Assembly: GCF_033958435.1 (NCBI RefSeq)
Contig: NC_134148.1
Location: 11,324,501 to 11,388,500, forward strand
Length of the DNA: 64,000 nt
Direction of reading: 5' to 3'
DNA from: Carettochelys insculpta
Taxonomy: Eukaryota; Chordata; Testudines; Carettochelyidae
The notes below the pieces were generated by a model. It did not search any database. It was not told the origin of the DNA and was given only the letters and a program-made list of their open reading frames with translations. Every line of letters starts with the position of its first letter. Within the stretch, counting starts at the first letter, position 1. Position numbers and translations under genes: made by a program. Shown piece after piece: positions 49,032-59,290 of this stretch.

Positions 49032-49457
49032 AGCTGTGTCTACACGTGCACGCTACTTCGAAGTAGCGGCACTAACTTCGAAATAGCGCCCATCACGGCT
49101 ACATGCGTCGGGCGCTATTTCGAAGTTAACTTCGATGTTAGGCGGCGAGACGTCGAAGTCGCTAACCCCATGAGGGGATAGGAATAGCGCCCTACTTCGA
49201 CGTTCAACGTCGAAGTAGGGACCGTGTAGTCGTTGCGCGTCCCGCAACGTCGAAATTGCGGGGTCCTCCATGGCGGCCATCAGCTGAGGGGTTGAGAGAT
49301 GCTCTCTGCAGCCCCTCAGCTCAATGGTGGCCGCGTGGAGCGGCCCCTTAAAGGTCCCCTCCACCTCGCTTCCTGTGCAGAAAGCTGAGGGAACGTGCAG
49401 GCAGCAGCCCAGACACGCTGCCAGCCTGCACGTCCCTCAGCAGCCACAGGACCCTCA

Positions 49458-50340
49458 ATGACCGCCCGGCAGCCCCCCCAGCAGACCCCCCCCAAGGAGA
49501 GCCAGGGCAGCCAGCCCAGCCAGGTGGGCAGCCAGGCCGGCAAGTGGCAGCGGGGCCCCTCCTGGATGGAGGCCGAGCTGCGGGACCTGCTGGGGCTCTG
49601 GAGCGAGGAGGAGGTGCTCCAGGTAATGGGGAGCAAGAGGCGGAACGCGGATGCGTTCGCTCGGCTGGCCGACGGCCTGGCTGCCCGGGGTCACCCTGCC
49701 CGCACTCCTGATCACGTCAGGAGTAAGGTGAAGGAGCTGCGGCAGGGTTACTCCCGGGCCTGGGATGCGGCCGGCCGATCTGGGGCCGCCCCCGTCACTT
49801 GCCCCTTTCACAGGGAGCTCAGGGACATCCTGGGCCCCCGGCACACCTCCTCCCCTCCGGCCACCCTTGATACTTCGGCCGACGAGCCCCAGCAGGCCCT
49901 TCAGCCGAGGTCTGACCCGGAGGTAAGCCCCGCACCCCGGGGGCCCTCTCCGGGCCATCGCGGCAGGAGGAGGAGGAGGAAGAGGGGGGGGGGGGGGGGG
50001 CTCCTCCTCCGCAGAATCCGGGCTGCAGATCCTCCTCCTGCCATCCTGGAGCAGCAGCCGGGCCTCCGCCCCCCGGGGATCTCCGGACCGTGGGAGTGGA
50101 CCAACAGGTATGTACCCCCTCTGGTGTACACCCCTGGGCTCGAGGGGCAGGGGTAATAGATATGTGTCCAGGGCCCCCCACATGCTCACATGACCATGGC
50201 CCCAAGAACAGCAGGGCCATGTCCCTCACAGCAGTGCATCAGCCCCTGCCCCCCCCGCACGACAGTGCCATGCCCCATCCCTGGGGCAGGGGGGAGTGGA
50301 ACCTCGAGGGGCCCCTGGGAGGAGGGGGTGGGACACCCCA

Positions 50341-50375
<35 letters not shown>

Positions 50376-51545
50376 TGTGATGGAGTGTGGGGAGTGTAAA
50401 AGGGAGACTCAGGCTAGATATGAGCAACAAGAGCCGAATAGCTCCCAGGGGCAAAGGATGATCGTGGGGCTACAGCTGGCATGTGACACCTCTGCCCTGA
50501 ACAAAGAGGAGGAAGGAGCCGAGCTGGCTTTGAAATGCGGGGGGGGGGGGGAGGGCGGGGGCCACAGGTAGAGGCTAGGGCAAGGGAGAGCTGGAAGGCA
50601 GCCAGCCTGAGGAGGGGGAAATCTGCATCCCAGAGGGGCACCCCTTGGGGTCTTCTCCCCAGGACGGGTTGGAAGGACTGTCTCTGCTGACAGCTGGTGC
50701 TGTCACTCCTGGGAGAAACTGGGCATCTGTGGCCTAAGAAACCTCTCCTGTCAGACCCTGCGGAGTGAAGTGAGAGTTGCTCCCACCAGGGGACGGGGTG
50801 CAGTGCAGGGGGACCCCTGAACCCCATCCATCACAGCAGCATCTCCCGGGGACGGGGATGGGGAACCTGCAGCACAAGGCTGGGGGGACAAAGGCCACGG
50901 CTTGGGGCCCACACTAACGTCTATCTCCATTCTTCTTCCCCCCCTCCTCTCCTGTGTCCCGCACCTGCACCATCGGAAGGACCGGAAGAGAGCGCCGGCG
51001 AGGCATCAGTGGTCCCGGAGACCCCTCCGGGGCCATCGCTCCAGGCAAGCCCCTCGGCCGAGGACCGACCGGCCCCACGGCGGGCTAGACGGCGGACCCC
51101 GCGCCACCACCAGCCGACGGCGACGGACCCCCAGCTGCTGGCCATCCACCGTCGGCAGCTGGAAGTCACGGAGCAGCACCTGCGGGTGGAGCAATGCCAC
51201 CTGCACCTGCAGGAGCGGGCGCTGGCCTGGCGCCAAGAGGCATGGGGGGCCTACATGGAGACTTTCAACTGCCTGGTGGACTACCTGGCCCCGCATGCTG
51301 CGCCGGCCGCCGCAGCGCCCGCCCTGCCTGCTCCACCCGCCGCACCACCAGCTGCTCCGCACGTCGCCGTCCCGTCCGCCGTTGCCCCGCCACCCATTGC
51401 CGAGGGCCGGAGCGCCGAGGGACCCCTGGAGCCAGCTGAGACTCGCCGGGCATATCTTCTGGTCCGCCCCACCCCTAGCCAGCCCCAGACAGGGCTGCGG
51501 CCGCGGCGGGGCTCCCGGCCGCCCACGCCCAGTGCTGGACTTTAG
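49458..51545 (+). pseudogene. Myb/SANT-like DNA-binding protein of Harbinger copy D, nearly intact
   Basis: The ATG at 49458 gives MTARQPPQQ, then a Myb/SANT-like domain at roughly residues 34-130: PSWMEAELRDLLGLWSEEEV, GSKRRNADAFARLADGLA, VRSKVKELRQGYSRAWDAA and CPFHRELRDILG. A poly-G run at 49986-50000 has slipped, so the Ser-rich end (PSWSSSRASA) lies in another frame. A donor (CAACAG/GTATGT) is at 50107. The intron contains a solo LTR. The acceptor is unclear: the TTTCTGCAG of the other copies is replaced by CTCCTGTGTCCCG, with AG possible near 50978. The last exon encodes LLAIHRRQLEVTEQHLRVEQ and ERALAWRQEAWGAYMETFN, an amphipathic segment probably used for partner contact, then an Ala/Pro-rich tail. 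Stop at 51543-51545. Confidence 0.8.
50376..50835 (+). mobile_element. Solo LTR of the Gmr1-like Gypsy family
   Basis: It begins TGTGATGGAGTGTGGGGAGT and ends near CCCCTGAACCCCATCC...TCACA. It matches the LTRs at 55850-56269 and 61281-61701 over their whole length, including GGACGGGTTGGAAGGACTGT and GGGGTGCAGTGCAGGGGGAC. It is longer than the 420-base LTR, mainly because of G-rich expansion. It sits in a CAG run, so GCAGCA on both sides fits a target duplication but its exact limits are ambiguous. No internal region remains, so the element was lost by LTR-LTR recombination. Confidence 0.9.
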
Positions 51546-51938
51546 GGGCGAGGGGCCCGGGATGTGGCCCCCCCCCTTGTATATAGTTGGGACTTATTAA
51601 TTTGTGCCCCCCATTTGCCCCGTCCCCCCCATGTAAATAGTTCTCCCCTTTATCATCCCTGGTTTTCTTTTTGTTAGTGAACAAACCTTTTTGTTACTAT
51701 TGTTTTATTTGTACATATTAGTTTGGTTCCACATGTTGTATATAGTTTGTTCTTGTTTTATTTACAGTTAAAAAAAAAAAGTTCTAAAAGAAAAAGCAGT
51801 TTAAGTTCAGCCACAGGTGCGTGCTGTCATTTGTCCAGGAAAAGTGGGAGGGGGGTGTGGTTGGGTGCTCCATGGTGTGGGCGTTGGGGCAGGGAGTGTG
51901 GTGGAGGAAGGGGTGGGCAGTGGGGGGCCTGGCAGAGT

Positions 51939-53363
51939 TCACCCCGCGGCCTCATCATCGAAGTGGGCCCGCAGGACCTCCGAGACCCGGGTCCCTTTGG
52001 GGTCCACCTGCCGACTGGGGGCAGCAGGTGGCTGCACGTCGGCCCTGCTGGCCTCCACAGCCCAGCCCTGGAAAAAGGCCTCCCCCTTGCTCTCCACCAA
52101 ATTGTGCAGGGCTCAGCAGGCACCCACAATCAGGGGGATGTTGTTGGGGCCCGCATCCAGGCGGGTTAGGAGACATCTCCAGCGTCCTTTCAGGCGGCCA
52201 AATGAGCGCTCCACCACCTGGCGCGCGTGGTTCAGGCGCTGGTTGAAGCGCTCCTGGCTAGCGGAGAGATGGCCCGTGTACGGGTGCATGAGCCAGGGCC
52301 GGAGGGGGTATGCCGCATCTGCGATGACGCAGAGGGGCATGGTGGTGTCCCCCAGAGGGATCTCCCGCTGGGGGATGTAGGTCCCCACCTCCAGCCGGCG
52401 GCACAGGCCCGAGTTCCGGAAAACCCGGGTGTCGTGGGTGCTGCCAGGCCAGCCCACATAAATGTCCTGGAAACAGCCCCGGCTGTCCACCAAGGCCTGG
52501 AGGACCACAGAATGGTAGCCCTTGTGATTGATGTAGCATCCTCCACTGTGATGCGGGGCGCAGATGGGGATGTGAGTCCCATCCAGAGCCCCGAAGCAAC
52601 TGGGGAAGCCCAGGGGGGCAAAGGCCGCGATGGTGGCATCTGGGTCCCCCAGCCTCACGAGCCTGTGCAGGAGCATGGCATTGATGGCACGCACAACCTG
52701 CAGGGAAAGCACATGGGACAGCACCAATGAGGGGTGAGCAAGGTGTGCGTGGCCCTGCCCTGCCCTCCCCTCCCTTCCCCTCCCCTCCTCTGCTCTCCCC
52801 TCCCCTCCCCTCCTCTGCCCGGGCCCCCCTCCCCTGCCCTGCCCTCCCCCCATGGGTTCTCTTACCTCCATGAGGACAGCCCCGACGGTGGCCTTGCCAA
52901 CACCAAACTGCTGTCCCACGGATCGGTAGCTGTCTGGAGTGGCCAGCTTCCAGACAGCGATGCCGACCCGTTTCTCCACAGGGAGGGCACGCCGCACGGC
53001 GCTGTCCTGGTGCCTGAGTGCGGGGGTGAGCCACTGGCACAGCTCCATAAATGTCTGCCGGCTCATCCTGAAGTTCCTGAGCCAGCGGTCGTCGTCCCAC
53101 TCCTCAAGCACCAGCCGCTCCCACCAGTCGGTGCTGGTGGGGTAGCTCCACAGCCACCGGTGTGTGAGGCGGGGGTGGGGGCGGGGTGCTGCAGGGTTGG
53201 GGGTTGAGCCCTGCTGCCCTGGGTGCAGCTCCTCCTCCAGTGTAGCAAGGAGGTGCTCAGCTGCCTTCTGCATGGCATGGATCAGGGCAAGCCCTGCTCC
53301 TGCCGGGAGGGCTGGGTGGACGTCTGGCTGCTGCTGCTGCTGCTGCTGCTGCTGGGGGTCCAT
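51939..53363 (-). pseudogene. HARBI1-like DDE transposase of Harbinger copy D, one nonsense codon
   Basis: Exon 1 (53363-52866) starts at a clear ATG with a CAG-encoded Gln run (MDPQQQ). It carries the N-terminal region (LVLEEWDDDRWLRNFRMSRQ, GIAVWKLATPDSYRSVGQQF, GVGKATVGAVLMEV) and ends at donor GTAAGA. The 168-base intron (52698-52865) is C-rich; the acceptor is CCCTGCAG. Exon 2 (52697-51939) has all catalytic residues: Asp in GALDGTHIPI, Asp in STHDTRVFRNS and Glu in ARQVVERSFGRLKGRW. A TGA at 52113-52115 falls just after IPLIVGAC. Beyond it the frame is open through ALHNLVESKGEAFFQGWAVE to a stop at 51939-51941. Total length is about 418 codons, usual for Harbinger transposases. Confidence 0.9.
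52755..52855. repeat. C-rich low-complexity tract in the transposase intron
   Basis: Repeated CCCCTCCCCTCC and CCTGCCCTGCC units fill most of the 168-base intron. Confidence 0.8.
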
Positions 53364-53721
53364 GACTGTGGCGCCCGGGGTCTGTGTGCCTATGGCTCCT
53401 CAGACCGCGTGCTGTGCAGGCTGAGTGTGTCTGGGAGGGGCCCTTTAAGGGAGCGGCTAGCTGTTGCCCCGGAAGCGCTAGTCCGCCCTGTGACCCTGTC
53501 TGCAGCTGTGCCTGGCATCCCTATTTCGATGTGTGCTACTTTGGCGTGTAGACGTTCCCTCGCTGTGCCTATTTCGATGTGGTGCTGCGCAACGTCGACG
53601 TTGAACATCGACGTTGCCGGCCCTGGAGGACGTGTAGACGCTATTCATCGAAATAGCCTATTTCGATGTTGCTACATCGAAATAAGCTACTTCGATGTAG
53701 GCTTCACGTGTAGACGTAGCC

Positions 53722-54882
53722 AAACAGAGTAATAATGAAATGCATGTAAAAGGAAGAATGGGGAGAAGCATTTAGGGGAAATTAAAACTGGGTTGGATAA
53801 GTCCTAAGAAGCTCATAGTGTGAGGGGACAACTGGGACAAGTTCAAAGGGAGTGGGCAAAAGGGGTCACGTAGATGGGGAACAGGCAGAAGAATCTGTGC
53901 CTCCTGACCTACAGCATGTTCTTCTCCAGAGCCTGGAACTGAACCCCACTATTCCAGTGTCTCACATTGCTCTGCTATCTGTGAACTCAGTGGAGTTGTG
54001 TTCTGGAGTGCTAGTTCATGGAGAGCACGGGCAGGCAGTAAGTGGTGTGGGCCAGGCTACTGCTTTCTGCAGCTCCCATTGGTCAAGAACAGCAAATTGC
54101 AGCCAAGGGGAGCTGAGAGATGCCGTATCCATATTTGGGCAGATAAATTAATTGCCTGGCAGCCTACTAAGGGATAACCCAGGTGCACTGCATCTGGGCT
54201 GCTTATTGTCCATCCCAACATAGAGAATGATGGCCTACTACAGCTGTTAGCTACTCTATAGCTCAAGAGTTAACTCTTGAGCCATGTTGGTGAATTACAT
54301 GGTGTCTGTCAATAAAACTCCATGTGATGGAATATGTTTTTTCAGTTTTTTTTTTAAATCTAGCGAATTATCCACAAAAAGCCCTGACCCTAAGAGGTTT
54401 TGTAAGGCCCACATTCATTTGTGGTTCTTCCTCACTTCCAAATTGTTCATATGTACCTTAAGCTGACCAATAATGATAAATATAGGGATCACTGAGATAT
54501 GTATATTTTTAAAAAAAATCAAATGTCCGTAATAGGACCTGACCAGTTTTCAGCTTGGTTACAATGCATCTTTCTCCCATCCTTCATCTTTTTCCTTATT
54601 TTTAAAGCTGTCGGTGCCTTGGAGCAGGGCTGGTTCCCTTTAGTATGTTTGAAGACACAAAGAGAGTTAATGTAATATAAATGACAGTTAAGGGATGACA
54701 GAGTGGTTGGTTTAGAGTACCTGAAGTGCAGCTCAGGCCTGACCATATAGGACTATATGAACAAGGAGTAGTTGCGCCACCTGCAGTCATAACAATCTGC
54801 TGTTCTGTGTCCCAGTTGAAATGTGTGTAGAATTCCTGATGGAAGATGAATTCTCATTTTCCACAAAAGCTGCTGTATACGG
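53722..54882. other. Intergenic, nothing recognised
   Basis: About 1.2 kb between copy D and the hAT element without a supported gene or repeat. Confidence 0.4.
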
Positions 54883-54930
54883 CAGGGACGGGGAATCTTT
54901 TTTTGGGTTGAGGACCAGTGACATGTAGAG

Positions 54931-55276
54931 CAGGAGTGAGCAAACTTTTCACAACAGGCCCCACTTTTTGTCCCTGCAATTAGGGCCCCCACAACCTGTC
55001 TAATGTCATCCAAATCAAAGGAAATTTTGGTTATGTTCACATGTAAAAAACAACCCTTTCAACACTTGTAAGAAAAGACAATTGTAGAATGTAAAAACTT
55101 TATTACTCAGTATATATAAATGTGAATACACAGACATACTAGCAGTAACGTATTTCAACATTTTAAATAAGATGGAAGAGCCTGAGACCCAGCAACTGAT
55201 CATGCTGTACCCTCCTTATGAAATTTCACACCCTCCTGAAGGGGCCTGCCCCCGCCCCCCAGCTTTCTTTACCCCG
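54931..55276 (+). mobile_element. hAT MITE nested in the larger hAT
   Basis: It begins CAGGAGTGAGCAAACTTTTC and ends TTCTTTACCCCG. ATGTAGAG (54923-54930) and ATATAGAC (55277-55284) match at six of eight positions. Without it, the host text reads like the uninterrupted copy at 34930-35020 in reverse. Confidence 0.72.
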
Positions 55277-55369
55277 ATATAGACAAATGAGTTGGAGGCC
55301 ACAGACATCAGAAGACCAAAAAAAAAATCCCACTTCACTGATGTGGTCCTCAACTGTATGGGAGCCAGA

Positions 55370-55840
55370 GCTATGGTTGCTGGGTGGGAGAGAAGGAGGG
55401 TGCAGGAGCAGGCTGGGAACAGGGAGGGTCTGGGGAGGAAGGAGGGTGCAGGAGTGGGCTAAGGGTGGGTAATGTGGGTGGGAGTGGGATGCAGGACTGG
55501 GCTGTGGTTGTGGGGTGTAGGAGAGGGGTGTGAGTCTGGGACAGAGGAGGTGCAGGAACAGGCTGGGCGTGTGGGTCTAGGTGAGAGGAAGGGAATGGGA
55601 GGGTTTGGGGTGTTGGATCTGGAAGGAAGAAGTCAGGGTGGGGATGAGGGGACTAGGAGGGATGGGGCAAAAGCATGGTGCAGGTTGGGAGTCTGAGCAG
55701 GAGGGGAGTTTGGGCAGGAGGGAATGGAGGGCTTGGGGTACGGGGTCTGGGAAGAAGGGTGCAGGAAGGGGGTGGGAGTGGGGATCTGGATGGGAAGAGG
55801 TGCAGGGAGCTGTCTGGGGGCAGAGGGTCTGGGTTATGGG
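55370..55840. repeat. G-rich degenerate tandem region
   Basis: Recurrent GGTGCAGGAGCAGGCTGGG-like units of irregular length. It is the reverse-strand counterpart of the C-rich minisatellite at 34590-34900, as expected for two copies of one hAT family in opposite orientation. Confidence 0.6.
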
Positions 55841-55849
55841 GATACACTT

Positions 55850-56269
55850 TGTGATGGAGTGGGGGGAGTGCATATGTGAGTCAGGCTGGATGTGAGAGGC
55901 AAGCAGAGCATCTCCCAGTGGCTAAGGATGACCCTGGGGCTACAACTGGCAGGTAACACCTCTGCCCTGAACAAAGAGGAGGGAGGAGCTGAGCTGGGTT
56001 TGAATCGGGGGGCGGCAGTTAGAGGCTAGGAAAAGGGAGAGCTAGAAGGCAGCCAGCCTGAGGAGGGGGAAAGCTACACCCCAGAGGGGCACCCCTCGGG
56101 GTCTTCTCCCCAGGACGGGTTGGAAGGACTGTCTCTGACTGCTGTACTGTCACTTCTGTGAGAAACTGGGCATCTGTTGCCTAATAAACCTCCTGTTGTA
56201 CCTGCTGAGTGAGAGCCACTCCTGCCAGCGACGGGGTGCAGTGCAGGGGGACCCCTGAACCCCATCACA
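55850..56269 (+). repeat. 5' LTR
   Basis: 420 bases from TGTGATGGAG to CCCCATCACA. An AATAAA at 56183-56188 is a likely polyadenylation signal. No clear TATA box was seen. Confidence 0.93.
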
Positions 56270-56270
56270 C

Positions 56271-56288
56271 TGGTGTCAGCAGTGGGAT
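56271..56288 (+). other. Primer-binding site, tRNA-Leu type
   Basis: TGGTGTCAGCAGTGGGAT lies one base after the 5' LTR. It is complementary to the 3' end of vertebrate tRNA-Leu (CAG type) with one mismatch, judged from the known tRNA 3' sequence. Confidence 0.8.
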
Positions 56289-56491
56289 ACACTGCACCCA
56301 TGGATGAGCTGCCAGCAGTGGCTGACTGAGCGCAAGAGAAGGAAGGAGCCTCACAAGAGCCGGAGGGGGAACAGAGCAATTCCTGCAGCTGCTGCTGGTG
56401 AGTGCATACCCCGGGAGACAGCGGGGAGATGGATTATACCTGACTCCTGAAGGCAGAGCTAGCGGGGCTGTGCAGAGAGAGGGGCCTGACC

Positions 56492-57756
56492 ATGGGGAAG
56501 GCGACCAAGGCCCAGCTGATTGCCCAGCTGGAAGAGAATGACCGATCCGGGGGGGCAAAGCCTGTCCCGGCAGAAAGTGGCCGGTCAGCCTCGGGAAGCG
56601 TTTCAGATTCCGTGACAGGAGCGGGGGCTCGACGCCGTCAGACAGACACGGTGCCCGCCAGGTCACGCTCAGCTAGTGGTAGTCCATTGCGGGCAGAGTC
56701 CCCCGCCGCAGAGCTGCAACGGCTGGAGCTTGAGGTGAGATTAAAGGAACTGGAAGCCCAGGAACGGCAGAGGGAACATGAGCACCAGGAACGGGAAAGA
56801 GAGCGTGAGCATGAGCGCCAGGAACGGGAAAGAGAGCGTGAGCACGAGCGCCAGCTACAAGAGAGACAGCGGGAGGAGAGAGAGCGAGAGCGGGAGGAGA
56901 GAGAGTGAGAGCGGGAGCATGAGCGGGCCATGGCAGAGGCAAGACGCCAAGAGGCCCCAGCTGCGGTAAGAGGGCCAGACGGCTCGGGGTGGCCAGTCAC
57001 TTGGAGACGCGCGTGCTGGCCCAGTGTCAGGACCCAGGGGACATGGACGAGTTCCTTACTGCCTTTGAGCGAGCCTGTGAGTTGCACGAGGTTCCCCCAG
57101 CTGAGTGGCTCCGGCACCTCACCCCCTTGCTGGGCCAGAAGGCTGCAGCGGTTCTCAGCCAGCTGGAGGGGCTGCAGCCGGGGGACTATGAACGGTTCAA
57201 ACAGACCCTGCTGCATAAGTTCAGGCTGACTCCGGAGATGTACAAGAAGTTGTTCCAGGAGGCACAGAAGAGGCCAGAGGAAACCTATGTAGATACAACC
57301 TCTTGCCTGAGGCAATACTACCAGAAATGGGTGTTCGGGATGGGAGTCCAGTCCATAGAGGATCTGATCGAGCTGGCAGTCCTGGAGCGATTCTACGAGA
57401 TGTGCTCACCTGACCTGAGGGTGTGGCTCGTGGACCGGAGGCCAGGGGATTCACACAATGCAGGGAAACTGGTAGATGACTTCACAAACAGCCGGGCCAG
57501 GTTTGAAGGTGAGCCCCACAAAGAGACGGAGTCCCGGAGGGAGAGGGAGTCCCGGAGAGACCGAGAATCTCAGAGAGACCAGTTCCTGACCGTATGACAG
57601 AGGGGACCACCTCTTGGGCGAGCCCAGGAAAGAGAGGCCAGCCACCCACCCCGCAGAGAGCCAAGCAGAGCCTGGACAGAGCAGCCGGCCCGAGGGACAC
57701 AACAAGACCCAGGCTGTTATCGCTGTGGGCGAAAGGGGCATAGAGCAGCCCAGTGC
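56492..57756 (+). pseudogene. gag: gag: charged coiled-coil region, SCAN-like capsid, CCHC knuckle
   Basis: The ATG at 56492 opens MGKATKAQLIAQLEEN, a Ser-rich linker and a long Glu/Arg coiled coil (to 56905). A TGA interrupts at 56906-56908, and the frame then changes between about 56970 and 56990. From 56989 the capsid shows the SCAN pattern: DMDEFLTAFERACELHEVPP, EWLRHLTPLLGQKA, FKQTLLHKFRLTPEMYKKLF, SCLRQYYQKWVF and LERFYEMCSPDLRVWLVDRR. A TGA follows at 57595-57597, and the same frame continues to a CCHC zinc knuckle (CYRCGRKGHRAAQC, 57715-57756). Gag forms the particle and packages RNA. The vertebrate SCAN dimerisation domain of zinc-finger proteins is considered to descend from such a Gmr1-type capsid. 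Confidence 0.9.
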
Positions 57757-58320
57757 CCCAAGCTCCCAGACAGGTTGAGCAGGCCGGGGGGTCATGGAGT
57801 CAACTGGGTGGAGTCCCAGACACCAGAGGGGCTGGCGGCCAAGGCGGGTGGTGCTGACAGTGGGCACTCGGATTGGGCCGAGTCCGCCCCACAGACCAGC
57901 TCCTCAGGTGGACCAAATGCTCAGAGGTCAGTTTACAGAGTGGGGGCGGCACTGCCTCTGCAGAGCAAGTGTCTCAAACACCTCGAGGTAGACGGGAAAA
58001 AAGTCACAGGGTTCTGGGACACAGGCGCTGACATAATGCTGGCCCGACCCGGGGTGGTAGCACCGGGCCGCATGATACCCAATTCCCACCTGACGATAAC
58101 AGGAATTGATGGGACCCCTTTCAAGGTGCCCATGGCGAGGGTGCACCTGAAATGGGGGAACAAGGAAGGCCCCAAGGAGGTGGGCGTGCACAGCCATTTG
58201 CTGGCAGATGTACTGATGGGGGGTGACCTGGAGCACTGGCCAGGTGAACGCCCTTGTGCCCTGGTCCTGACACATAGCCAAAGAAAACGAGAGGTGCGTT
58301 CCCCAGATTCAGGGGTATAG
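57757..58320 (+). pseudogene. Retropepsin-like aspartic protease
   Basis: In frame with the zinc knuckle, the sequence GFWDTGADIMLA holds the catalytic Asp-Thr-Gly (58018-58026), preceded by LEVDGKKV and followed by ITGIDGTPFKVPMARVHLK and VLMGGDLEHW, the flap and C-terminal glycine-rich parts of a retropepsin. It would cut the Gag-Pol polyprotein. The frame ends in TAG at 58318-58320, but integrase coding resumes at once in the same frame, so this is one in-frame stop between protease and integrase. It might be a mutation or a read-through site; comparison with other copies would decide. Confidence 0.88.
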
Positions 58321-59290
58321 GCCCAGCCAAAGTCACCGGAGCCACAGGGGCCAACCCTGAGAGAAAGGGGGCCCCCAGAAACCAGATCTCACAGGCCAGG
58401 GGTGCTGGAGCCAGGCAGGGATGGGGAAGTAGCATCCGCCCCTGCCCCAGCCGAAGAGTTCCAGGCAGAGCAGCAGAGAGACCCCTCCTTGCAGAAGCTG
58501 AGGGAACTGGCCAGTCTCAGCCCAGCTCCACAGCTGGGGGAGGGCTGCAGGGAGAGATTCCTGTGGGAAAAGGGATTCCTGTACCGGGAATGGGCTCCCA
58601 GATGCAAAGCGGAGCCACAGAAGGTACAGAGGCAACTGGTGGTTCCCCAAAAGTACCGGTGCAGGTTGCTGTACCTAGCCCATGATATCCCACTTGCAGG
58701 ACACCAGGGGATCCACCGCACCAGGAGAAGGTTGTTACAGAACTTTTTTTGGCCAGGGATCTTTGCAGCTGTCCGTCTATATTGCCTGTCCTGCGATCCC
58801 TGCCAGAGGGTGGGGAAGACCCAAGACAAGGGGAAAGCTGCCCTGAGGCCACTGCCCATCATAGAGGAGCCTTTCCAGAAAGTGGCTATGGACATAGTGG
58901 GACCCTTCAGCAAGGCAACGCGTTCGGGGAAGAAATATATTTTGGTGGTGGTAGATTTTGCCACGCGATACCCAGAAGCAGTGGCCTTGACCTCTGTCGA
59001 TGCTGACACCGTGGCGGATGCACTGCTGTCCATTTTCAGCAGAGTGGGGTTCCCCAAGGAGGTCCTCACAGATCAGGGGTCCAACTTCATGTCGGCCCTG
59101 CTGCAAAGCTTGTGGGACAAGTGTGGCGTCCGGCACACCTGGGCCACAGCCTACCACCCGCAGACCAATGGGCTGGTGGAGAGGTTCAATGGGACTCTGA
59201 AGCAGATGCTGAGAACCTTCATGAATCAATACCCCCATGACTGGGACAAGTACTTACCCCACCTGCTGTTTGCATACAGGGGAGGTGCCC
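58321..59290 (+). pseudogene. Integrase (N-terminal zinc-binding and catalytic core)
   Basis: The HHCC zinc-binding domain reads HDIPLAGHQGIHRTRRRLLQ followed by CLSCDPCQR. The catalytic core carries Asp in AMDIVGPF (codon 58891-58893), Asp in LTDQGSNF (59071-59073) and Glu in NGLVERFNGTLKQ (59179-59181), with 35 residues between the second Asp and the Glu, the D,D35E spacing of retroviral-type integrases. A one-base insertion near 59280 moves the rest into the frame of the following ORF. The domain lies between protease and reverse transcriptase. It inserts the cDNA into host DNA. Confidence 0.92.

Larger units (their letters stand above)
49032..53721. mobile_element. PIF/Harbinger DNA transposon, copy D, complete and best preserved
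   Basis: The element runs from AGCTGTGTCTACACGTGCAC to CACGTGTAGACGTAGCC, flanked by AAA at 49029-49031 and 53722-53724, comparable to the AAA around the MITE at 16213. Both ends carry ACTTCGAAGT, GACGTCGAAGT and CATCGAAATAG arrays. Two convergent genes are present. The transposase is interrupted by one nonsense codon; the Myb gene has a slipped poly-G tract and a solo LTR in its intron. The MITEs at 10972, 16213, 16357 and 18317 share its ends, so a D-like element is their probable parent. Confidence 0.9.

Noticed and set aside
49455..50189. Long minus-strand frame opposite the copy D Myb gene
   Set aside because: Mirror of a GC-rich coding strand; no family features, while the plus strand has a clear Myb/SANT domain.
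52113..52115. TGA in transposase D as a selenocysteine or true stop
   Set aside because: Copies B and C have sense codons here and homology continues for about 55 codons, so it is a nonsense mutation.
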